Assembly (NCBI GenBank): GCA_032250895.1 | Contig: JAVVEZ010000078.1 | Location: 1 to 16,238, forward strand | From: JAVVEZ01 sp032250895 | GTDB lineage: Bacteria > Pseudomonadota > Gammaproteobacteria > Pseudomonadales > Pseudohongiellaceae | DNA length: 16,238 nucleotides | Direction: 5' to 3' | Shown here: piece by piece, positions 7,729-16,238 of the stretch | How positions within the stretch are numbered: the stretch's first letter is position 1 | Layout of the letters: the number at the start of each line of letters is the position of its first letter | Position numbers and translations under genes: made by a program | The notes under the pieces: model-generated | Databases searched by the model: none | What the model saw: only the letters and a program-made list of their open reading frames with translations | What the model was told of the DNA's origin: nothing

Positions 7729-8193
7729 ATGTCTACAGTCACCAACATCCTTATCGTCAGTCTCCTGCTCGGCGGCAATGCCGTGCTGGCCGCCACCGCA
7801 GAAGATATCAGCGTTGATGCCGGCTATGTCAGAGGCTTGCCTCCCGGACAGAGCAATACCGCGGCCTACATGACCATTCGCAACCATTCCAGCGAGACGC
7901 TGGTGCTGACGGGCGCCCGTACGGATATCGCCAGCGGCGCCGCTGTGCACAACACGGAACAGCATGATGGCATGATGAGCATGAAGCCGGTGCCCTTGGT
8001 TCCGGTGCCGGCAAGGGGCGAAGTGGTGCTGGACTCCGGTGGCTTGCACCTGATGTTGACAGGCTTGAAGGCGCCACTTGACGATGCACAGCAGGTGAGA
8101 CTGACACTGCTGTTTCAGGATGGCCTGGAAAAGACCATTACCCTGCCGGTGCGCAGTGTATTGATGGAACATCACGAGCACAGTGGACACTGA
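7729..8193 (+). CDS. Periplasmic PCuAC copper chaperone
   Basis: PCuAC proteins bind Cu(I) in the periplasm and deliver it to the CuA/CuB sites of cytochrome oxidase. The 154-residue product has a Sec signal peptide (cleavage near residues 21-22, after VLA) and the cupredoxin-like family core. Probable copper ligands in the usual spacing are H74, M85, H107 and M109, in VHNTEQHDGMMSM and GGLHLMLTGL. The C-terminus ends in EHHEHSGH, a His-rich tail that could add metal binding. The start at 7729 has GAGGA (7716-7720) upstream and begins right at the signal peptide. An upstream in-frame start at 7621 would add 36 residues lying inside the previous gene. Sco1, its usual partner, is not in the window. 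Confidence 0.93.
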   Translation: MSTVTNILIVSLLLGGNAVLAATAEDISVDAGYVRGLPPGQSNTAAYMTIRNHSSETLVLTGARTDIASGAAVHNTEQHDGMMSMKPVPLVPVPARGEVVLDSGGLHLMLTGLKAPLDDAQQVRLTLLFQDGLEKTITLPVRSVLMEHHEHSGH

Positions 8194-8194
8194 C

Positions 8195-9190
8195 ATGATT
8201 TTTTCCGGCAAGACCCCTAAAGCCATACTTGCTGCGCTTGCTGGCCTCGTTCTGCTCGGCCTGGTGCTGGGCTTTTTCTGGAGCGCGGAGCCGGATTTTT
8301 TTGATGTGCCGACCAATCAGGAAAACATGCTGACGGCCCGGCAGCTCAAACCCGTGATCGGTACGGCAACCACGGCCACGCTGATCACCGTGGCGCAAAC
8401 CCTGCTGGACAAACCAGGCGGTTATCTGAGCAATGACATCCTGCCCCCCGGGCTGTGGCTGGACAACATCCCCAATTGGGAATTTGGCGTGCTGGTGCAG
8501 GTGCGCGATATCAGCAAGGTGATGCGGGAAAGTTTCAGCCGCTCCCAGTCCCAGTCCGTGGAGGACCGGGACCTGATAGAAGCGGAACCCGGGTTCAATG
8601 CGCCCAATGACCGCTGGTGGCTGCCGGCCTCTGAGAATCAGTACCGGCAGGCCCTGGTGGCCATGAGCTCCTATCTGGGCCGACTGGCCGACCCGCTGGA
8701 CCGGCAGGCACAGTTTTTTGCCCGCGCCGACAACCTCAACAGATGGCTCACCAATGTGGAGTCCCGCCTTGGCAGTCTGTCGCAGCGCCTGAGTGCCAGT
8801 GTCGCCCAGCAGCGGGCCAATACCGATCTGGCCGGTGAGGCGCGTTCGGCACAGTCCACCCCGGGCGCCAGCGAACTGCGGGTCAAGACCCCCTGGCTGG
8901 AAATCGATGACGTGTTTTTTGAAGCGCGGGGCAGCGCCTGGGCCCTGGTGCACCTGCTGCGGGCGGTACAGATTGATTTTCACGATATCCTGGCCGATAA
9001 AAATGCCGAGGCCAGCATGGAACAGATCATTCGTGAACTGGAGTCCAGCCAGCAAACGGTGTTCAGTCCGATGATACTCAATGGCAGCGGCTTTGGCGTG
9101 CTGGCCAATCATTCCCTGGTGATGGCGTCCTATATTTCACGGGCCAACGCCGCCCTGATCGACCTCAGAGCCCTGCTGGCGCAGGGTTGA
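8195..9190 (+). CDS. DUF2333 family inner-membrane protein
   Basis: The 331-residue protein belongs to DUF2333, a family of unknown function found in proteobacteria. It has one N-terminal membrane helix (about residues 10-28) after a short basic stretch, then a large soluble domain, probably periplasmic. Motifs seen include PNWEFGVLVQVRD, DRWWLPASENQY and the helical C-terminal stretch NGSGFGVLANHS. The ATG at 8195 is 1 bp after the stop of the copper chaperone, so translation is probably coupled. A GTG at 8183 would add four residues and overlap that gene. Sharing a tight unit with an outer-membrane lipoprotein and a copper chaperone suggests an envelope role, but no function is known. Confidence 0.88.
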   Translation: MIFSGKTPKAILAALAGLVLLGLVLGFFWSAEPDFFDVPTNQENMLTARQLKPVIGTATTATLITVAQTLLDKPGGYLSNDILPPGLWLDNIPNWEFGVLVQVRDISKVMRESFSRSQSQSVEDRDLIEAEPGFNAPNDRWWLPASENQYRQALVAMSSYLGRLADPLDRQAQFFARADNLNRWLTNVESRLGSLSQRLSASVAQQRANTDLAGEARSAQSTPGASELRVKTPWLEIDDVFFEARGSAWALVHLLRAVQIDFHDILADKNAEASMEQIIRELESSQQTVFSPMILNGSGFGVLANHSLVMASYISRANAALIDLRALLAQG

Positions 9191-9276
9191 GGGGGACAGA
9201 CCTGGGCTCGGAATCCGTCCATCCTTCTTGATTTCCCTTTATTTTCAATGCCCTGCTGGATAGGCATCAGCGGTAT

Positions 9277-9282
9277 TACAAT
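9277..9282 (+). promoter_or_regulatory. Candidate -10 element for the SulP gene
   Basis: TACAAT lies 37 bp before the preferred SulP start at 9320. The upstream hexamer is a poor -35. The 129-bp gap (9191-9319) holds no other clear signal and no strong terminator after the DUF2333 gene. Confidence 0.25.
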
Positions 9283-9319
9283 GCACCCCGATGTTCTGGA
9301 CATGGGGGAATTTACAGGT

Positions 9320-10942
9320 ATGACGAGCAGTGGCAGCATAAGAGGAGATGTTTTTGGTGGTCTGACTGCGGCGGTAGTGGCCCTGCCGCTGGCGCTGGCC
9401 TTTGGTGTCGCGTCTGGGGCGGGTGCCCTGGCAGGACTCTACGGTGCGATTCTGGTCGGTTTCTTTGCTGCTGTTTGGGGTGGCACTGCCGTGCAGATCT
9501 CCGGCCCCACCGGCCCCATGACGGTAGTGATGGCCGCTATCGTCACCCAGTTTTCCGGTTCTCTGAGCGAGGTCTTTCTGGTCGTGGTACTGACTGGGGT
9601 GCTGCAGATCATCTATGGGGTGGCTGGCTTTGGGCGCTACATCAAGCTGGTTCCACAGCCGGTGGTTTCTGGCTTTATGAGCGGGATAGGCTTTATCGTC
9701 ATCCTGCTGCAACTGGCTCCCATGCTGGGACAGCAAACGCCCGAGGGCAGCAATCTGGTGCTGCTGGCGGCCTTGCCAGAGATGCTGGCCAGCCCCGGCA
9801 TGGCGGCGCTGATCCTGGGCTTCCTCAGTTTCGGTATCGTGGTGCTGACGCCTGAGCGCATTACACGGTATGTTCCATCAACCCTGCTGGCCATCATCGT
9901 GGGAACGCTGGTTGGTATTTTCCTGTTTCCAGAGGCCCCTGTCATCGGCGCCATTCCTTCCGGGTTGCCGGCTTTGCAGCTGCCCTCTGCCAGTCTGGCG
10001 GATCTGCCCCTCATCCTTCGTTTTGCACTGATTCTGTCCTTTCTCGGCGCCATTGATTCCCTGCTGACCTCCCTGGTGGCGGACAGCATGACCCGGACCA
10101 GCCATGATTCCAACCGGGAACTGATCGGGCAGGGCATAGGCAACATGGTGGCCGGCCTGCTGGGAGGGATTGCCGGTGCGGGCGCGACCATGCGCACGCT
10201 GGTCAATATCCGGGCGGGCGGCAGCACCCGGCTCTCGGGCGCGATTCATGCCCTGGCATTGCTGCTGATGGTGCTGATCTTTGCCGATGTCGCCAGCCAT
10301 ATCCCCCTGGCTGTGCTGGCCGGCATCCTGATGAAAGTGGGCATTGACATCATCGACTGGCGTTCCCTGAAAAACGCAGGCAGAGCCTCACGCTCGGGAG
10401 TCGTCATCATGCTGACGACCTTGCTGATTACGGTCTTTGTGGATTTGATGGCTGCCGTGGCGGTCGGCATCGTCATGGCCTCGGTCCTGTTTGTCGCCAG
10501 AATGGCGGAAGCGCAACTGGCCAGTGTCCGCTTTCATTTTGGGGTCAGCCCGGAACTGAACCTGAGCCCGGAGGAAGAAGTCATCCTGAATGAAGCCGCG
10601 GGCAAGATCGTGCTGTTCCATGTGGAAGGGCCGCTGAGTTTTGGTTCGGCGCGGGACATCGCCAAACTCATGGGCAGCTCGCGCCGGGAAGAGGTGCTGA
10701 TCGTGGATCTTTCCCTGGTGCCCTTTATCGACAGCAGTGCCGCTGCTGCGCTGGAAGAGGTTTTGGACAGATTTCGACGCAGTGGTGACACCATGATCAT
10801 TTTTGGTGCCAGCCAGAAAGTCCGTCATACCCTGAACCGGACCGAGGTCCTGCAGCATCTGGGAGAACAGGGCCTGGCTTCCAGCCGGCTGGAAGCCTTG
10901 CGGGCTGCCAGGGCGGTTCTTCGCGCCAGGCAGCCGGCGTGA
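9320..10942 (+). CDS. SulP family anion transporter with STAS domain
   Basis: This is a member of the SulP/SLC26 family, inner-membrane transporters of sulfate, bicarbonate or dicarboxylates. The 540-residue product has the family's N-terminal signature GDVFGGLTAAVVALPLALAF, SGPTGPMTVV in the transport core, about ten to fourteen membrane segments, and a cytoplasmic STAS domain at about 424-520 containing VPFIDSSAAAALEEV. ATG 9320 is preferred because GGGGGA is 10 nt upstream and the family start follows; in-frame alternatives are 9302, 9281 and 9248. Substrate cannot be predicted. The stop codon abuts the convergent RND permease stop. Confidence 0.93.
   Translation: MTSSGSIRGDVFGGLTAAVVALPLALAFGVASGAGALAGLYGAILVGFFAAVWGGTAVQISGPTGPMTVVMAAIVTQFSGSLSEVFLVVVLTGVLQIIYGVAGFGRYIKLVPQPVVSGFMSGIGFIVILLQLAPMLGQQTPEGSNLVLLAALPEMLASPGMAALILGFLSFGIVVLTPERITRYVPSTLLAIIVGTLVGIFLFPEAPVIGAIPSGLPALQLPSASLADLPLILRFALILSFLGAIDSLLTSLVADSMTRTSHDSNRELIGQGIGNMVAGLLGGIAGAGATMRTLVNIRAGGSTRLSGAIHALALLLMVLIFADVASHIPLAVLAGILMKVGIDIIDWRSLKNAGRASRSGVVIMLTTLLITVFVDLMAAVAVGIVMASVLFVARMAEAQLASVRFHFGVSPELNLSPEEEVILNEAAGKIVLFHVEGPLSFGSARDIAKLMGSSRREEVLIVDLSLVPFIDSSAAAALEEVLDRFRRSGDTMIIFGASQKVRHTLNRTEVLQHLGEQGLASSRLEALRAARAVLRARQPA
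10876..10897. repeat. 22-bp perfect palindrome inside the SulP coding end
   Basis: The stretch reads the same on both strands over 22 bp, centred on CCGG (10885-10888), with arms starting GGCTTCCAG. It encodes part of the C-terminal tail after the STAS domain. No T-run follows on the plus strand, so it is not an intrinsic terminator of standard form. It could fold as an mRNA hairpin near the 3' end or act as a binding site. Confidence 0.6.
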
Positions 10943-14065
<3,123 letters not shown>

Positions 14066-14097
14066 CTCAATATATCCGTGTGCAAGGTATGGCCATA

Positions 14098-15420
14098 TCA
14101 GGTGTCATCGGTGCTGGTCGCCTGGCGTTGTTTATCGATCAATTCCAGCAGATCCTGGCTTTGTATGCGTTGCAGCTCCAGCATGTGGTCCCAGGGCAGC
14201 AATCTGGCCTTGGCCTGGCTGGTATCGCCTATCAGCAGGTTCTGGCCAATGGTGACGACCCAATCACCGTTGTTGATCCCTGTGACGCCACTGGCCATTC
14301 TGCCGTTTGCGACGATCTCGATGGGTACGAAACTCACCGGCAGGGGCGGTGAGGTGGGGGCGGTCTCGGCATTTTCAGACAGGGGTGACAATTCCGTACC
14401 GGGCGCCCGTACCACATAAACACCCTCAATACCCGTGCGGGGATGACGATAGAGCGCACTGTTGGGAATCAGCACGGCCTGTTCGCTTTCACCGTAGAGT
14501 ACATCCACGGTCAGGAACATACCGGGGAGTATCCGTCCGCCGGGGTTTTGTATTTCGACCTGGGCCTGGGTGCGCATGGTGGCGGGATCCAGGAAGGGGG
14601 AGATGCGGGTGATCCGGGATTGCAGTACCGTGTCCGGCCAGTTATCCGAATACAGATTCACAGTCATGCCTTCCTTGATATAGTTCATCATGCGTTCGGT
14701 CAGCAGAAGTTCTACCTGCATCTGGTCCAGGTTGCCCAGAATAAACAGACGGTTGGCGGTTGTGGCCAATTGTCCTATTTCTGCATTGCGCTGGCCCACG
14801 GTGCCACTTATCGGCGCCCGGATAGTGGTATTTGTCATTTGCAGACGGCGCTCTTCGGCCAGGGAGTTTGCCTGCTTTTCCTGCGCTTTGCGCAGATCGA
14901 GATCAGCCTCGGCAACGGCAACCTGTGACTGGATGGTTTCCAGATTTGAACGGGTTTCCAGTTTTCGGTCAAGCAGCTCCTGGGTGCGCCGCAGCTGGCT
15001 CTGCAACAGTTCCAGGTTTGCCTGCGCCTGCCGGGTCTGGGCTTTTGCGATCTCCAGTCCCGAGGCAGCCTGTTGGTAGCGTTCCTCATATTCGGCGCTG
15101 CGCAATCTCACCAGGGGATCCCCGGCATTCACAAAATCGCCATTTTTGGCAAAGATCTCAACGATGATGCCGGCCACTTCTGGGTAGATCTCGGTTTGAT
15201 TCAGCGCCGTCACCCTGCCGGTGAGCCGCTCTTCCAGAGGCAGGGACCCAATCTGGGCCCTGACGGCTTCGACGGCAGGAATATTGGGCATCTGCTGCCC
15301 AGCACCAAAGCGATTGCCCTGACCGGTATTGTCATTACTGCAGGCCACGGCAAGCAGTGCCAGCAGACTCAAGGCGAGCAGTCTGAAACAGGGCTTGCGG
15401 GTTGGAACGGATGCTGTCAT
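14098..15420 (-). CDS. RND efflux periplasmic adaptor (membrane fusion lipoprotein)
   Basis: The adaptor connects the RND pump to an outer-membrane channel. The 440-residue product starts with a lipoprotein signal and lipobox LLAVAC (C27, followed by Ser). Motifs in order are: a lipoyl half (YPEVAGIIVEIFAKNGDFVNAGDPLVRL), a long Gln/Leu/Glu-rich coiled coil (about 112-200), the second lipoyl half (TTIRAPISGTVGQ), the beta-barrel, and the membrane-proximal region (LYRHPRTGIEGVYVVR). A Pro/Ser/Thr-rich insertion (SENAETAPTSPPLP) lies in the last region, and a hydrophilic tail ends the protein. AGAGA lies about 12 nt before the ATG. It is first in the operon, followed 32 bp later by the permease. 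Ser at +2 would give outer-membrane sorting by the E. coli rule, unusual for an adaptor, but the rule varies. Confidence 0.93.
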   Translation of the reverse strand: MTASVPTRKPCFRLLALSLLALLAVACSNDNTGQGNRFGAGQQMPNIPAVEAVRAQIGSLPLEERLTGRVTALNQTEIYPEVAGIIVEIFAKNGDFVNAGDPLVRLRSAEYEERYQQAASGLEIAKAQTRQAQANLELLQSQLRRTQELLDRKLETRSNLETIQSQVAVAEADLDLRKAQEKQANSLAEERRLQMTNTTIRAPISGTVGQRNAEIGQLATTANRLFILGNLDQMQVELLLTERMMNYIKEGMTVNLYSDNWPDTVLQSRITRISPFLDPATMRTQAQVEIQNPGGRILPGMFLTVDVLYGESEQAVLIPNSALYRHPRTGIEGVYVVRAPGTELSPLSENAETAPTSPPLPVSFVPIEIVANGRMASGVTGINNGDWVVTIGQNLLIGDTSQAKARLLPWDHMLELQRIQSQDLLELIDKQRQATSTDDT

Positions 15421-15483
15421 TGGTTTGAAGTCTCTTTACAAGGCTGTAGTCGTGAATTGGCCATCATCGGTGAATCGGTTTAT

Positions 15484-15499
15484 TTGCAAGATTGCAAGA
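15484..15499. repeat. Tandem octamer upstream of the RND operon
   Basis: TTGCAAGA occurs twice in a row (15484-15491 and 15492-15499), 64 bp upstream of the adaptor start. The spacing suits a regulator binding site near the operon promoter, but no regulator gene is present and the repeat may be chance. Confidence 0.45.
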
Positions 15500-15674
15500 A
15501 CCAGGCCAGCAACTGCCATTGCCAGAAAGTCTGTCTGTGCCGCCAAAGCGTGTGGGGCAGTGTACGGATGTTGCTGAATGCAAACTGCGTTATGGCTCGT
15601 GTATCATGGCAGTTTCTGTGCCGATATGGCGAGAGGTCGGCGTTGGGAACCCATGTTATATTGAATCCGGCATT

Positions 15675-15688
15675 GGGTCAAAAGACCC
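15675..15688. other. Short perfect hairpin
   Basis: GGGTC (15675-15679) and GACCC (15684-15688) pair around an AAAA loop. No T-run follows on either strand, so it is not a standard terminator. Confidence 0.3.
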
Positions 15689-15819
15689 TGTATCACGAGG
15701 GGAAATTTCATCGCCGCACCCTGGATATCGGGTGGCGGCGGACATCGGCCTGCCGGCGTGCCCTCGTCACGACTGCCCCCGAGTGGTGCTCCACCAGGTC
15801 TCCAGATCGCTCTTTGAAC

Positions 15820-15848
15820 TTGACCATCTCGTTATGTACCGATATTTT
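15820..15848 (+). promoter_or_regulatory. Sigma70-type promoter of the yefM-yoeB locus
   Basis: TTGACC (15820-15825) and TATTTT (15843-15848) are separated by exactly 17 bp. A start site near 15855 would lie inside the operator that begins at 15850. The arrangement matches promoter-operator overlap in autoregulated toxin-antitoxin operons. Confidence 0.65.
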
Positions 15849-15849
15849 T

Positions 15850-15873
15850 TGTACATATTTATGTACATGTACA
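15850..15873. promoter_or_regulatory. YefM-type operator: three TGTACA hexamers
   Basis: TGTACA occurs at 15850-15855, 15862-15867 and 15868-15873. The first and second are 12 bp apart centre to centre and together form an 18-bp inverted repeat with an ATTT centre (15850-15867). The second and third form TGTACATGTACA. From general knowledge, the E. coli yefM-yoeB operator is built from TGTACA-core palindromes 12 bp apart. The hexamers are seen directly; binding by YefM or YefM-YoeB is inference. Confidence 0.65.
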
Positions 15874-15884
15874 GGTGGTTTGAG

Positions 15885-15919
15885 ATGGAAAGGGACAAGC
15901 CAAGGAACTGATTGAGTGA
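15885..15919 (+). pseudogene. yefM: Remnant of the YefM antitoxin gene, internal part deleted
   Basis: The frame ending at the TGA (15917-15919) reads DGKGQAKELIE from 15884, which closely matches the C-terminus of YefM antitoxins, whose last residues contain GKG and end in IE. A TGA stop (15881-15883) stands immediately before it, so the tail is not translated from upstream, and no ATG, GTG or TTG lies in frame. In a different frame, AGGTGG (15873-15878) is followed after 6 nt by ATG (15885), giving only MERDKPRN and a stop at 15909-15911. This is what remains if the start region and 3' end of yefM survive while about 70 codons between them are lost out of frame. The TGA overlaps the toxin start (GTGA), as in intact pairs. 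Confidence 0.6.
15902..15907 (+). promoter_or_regulatory. Ribosome binding site of the YoeB toxin
   Basis: AAGGAA at 15902-15907 lies inside the antitoxin tail, with 9 nt between AGGA (15903-15906) and the GTG start. This supports GTG 15916 as the toxin start and may explain why this part of yefM was retained. Confidence 0.6.
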
Positions 15920-16170
15920 CATTGATTTTTGCAGAAAAGGCATGGGGAGACTACCTATACCGGCAAAAGACAGACAAGCAGATACATAAACGTATTAATG
16001 CGCTTATCAAGGATATCCAAAGGGAAGCATTCGAAGGTATTGGCAAACCCGAGCCTTTGAAGCATGCCCTTTCCGGATACTGGTCTCGACGAATCAACGA
16101 CGAGCATCGAATTGTTTATAAAATCCATGGAGACTCCATTCTCATCGCACAGCTGCGGTATCACTACTGA
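15916..16170 (+). CDS. yoeB: YoeB/Txe family mRNA interferase toxin
   Basis: YoeB is a ribosome-dependent endoribonuclease that cuts mRNA at the A site and stops translation; YefM normally neutralises it. The 84-residue product has exactly the family length and aligns along its whole length with the E. coli protein as I recall it. The catalytic set is intact: E46, R59, R65, H83 and Y84, with landmarks GKPEPLKH (43-50), WSRRI (56-60), EHRIVY (63-68) and the terminal RYHY. The start is GTG and overlaps the antitoxin stop as GTGA. Unlike a normal pair, almost all of the antitoxin gene in front is missing, although promoter, operator and ribosome binding site remain. The sequence alone does not show whether the toxin is expressed. 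After the stop, 16171-16238 shows no gene. Confidence 0.95.
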   Translation: MTLIFAEKAWGDYLYRQKTDKQIHKRINALIKDIQREAFEGIGKPEPLKHALSGYWSRRINDEHRIVYKIHGDSILIAQLRYHY

Positions 16171-16238
16171 ACCGGATTACATGCAACACTCTGAGCGAGT
16201 GGGCTTACACCAGCGCTGAACCTGAAACTAACTGGGGC

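Larger units (their letters stand above)
15421..15819. other. Intergenic region of about 400 bp without a supported gene
   Basis: This stretch separates the RND operon from the toxin locus and presumably holds the pump promoter, which I cannot locate with confidence. Recognisable elements are a tandem octamer (15484-15499) and a GGGTC/GACCC hairpin with an AAAA loop (15675-15688). Open frames exist, but none resembles a known protein or has a convincing start. The GC-rich part (about 15710-15820) contains a 39-codon minus-strand frame (15708-15827), which I could not recognise. Confidence 0.5.

Noticed and set aside
15492..15911. 139-codon plus-strand frame in front of yoeB as a replacement antitoxin
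   Set aside because: It runs through the promoter and operator, ends in a run of Tyr and Met codons created by the TGTACA repeats, and resembles no antitoxin family I know.
15955..16164. Minus-strand frame opposite yoeB as a possible antisense antitoxin gene
   Set aside because: It lacks antitoxin-like features and a convincing start signal, and is best explained as a shadow of the conserved toxin sequence.
16171..16238. Possible integron attC site after the toxin
   Set aside because: I looked for GTTRRRY/RYYYAAC core sites because toxins occur in gene cassettes; no matching pair is present in the available 68 bases.

Overview
The window looks like chromosomal DNA of a free-living, moderately GC-rich gammaproteobacterium. 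The evidence is a divergent uvrA/ssb pair, an SSB ending in DDIPF, a DUF2333 protein, lipoproteins with Gram-negative lipoboxes, and an RND efflux pump. The genus cannot be named from sequence alone. Almost everything is densely packed, intact housekeeping or envelope coding sequence.

Layout. Positions 1-232 are a non-coding tail downstream of uvrA, with a REP-like hairpin and a 10-bp tandem repeat. uvrA (233-3067, -) and ssb (3218-3721, +) diverge from a 150-bp region that carries a direct repeat and no recognisable LexA box. A GTG-started RmlD-like reductase (3800-4861, +) converges on, and overlaps by 68 bp, a TauE/SafE permease (4794-5540, -). Next comes a rightward run: moeA (5666-6889), an unrecognised lipoprotein (6960-7691), a PCuAC copper chaperone (7729-8193), a DUF2333 membrane protein (8195-9190) and a SulP/STAS anion transporter (9320-10942). 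The SulP gene meets the leftward RND permease (10943-14065) back to back with no spacer. The RND adaptor lipoprotein (14098-15420, -) lies upstream of the permease in the same operon. No outer-membrane channel or regulator gene for the pump is in view.

The most interesting part is the right end (15820-16170). A YoeB/Txe-type toxin with every catalytic residue present is preceded by what looks like a complete yefM-yoeB promoter, operator (three TGTACA hexamers) and ribosome binding site. The antitoxin gene, however, has shrunk to a start codon and its last eleven codons, joined out of frame. The sequence therefore predicts an orphan toxin under its own operator, possibly controlled in trans. 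About 400 bp between the pump operon and this locus remain unexplained.
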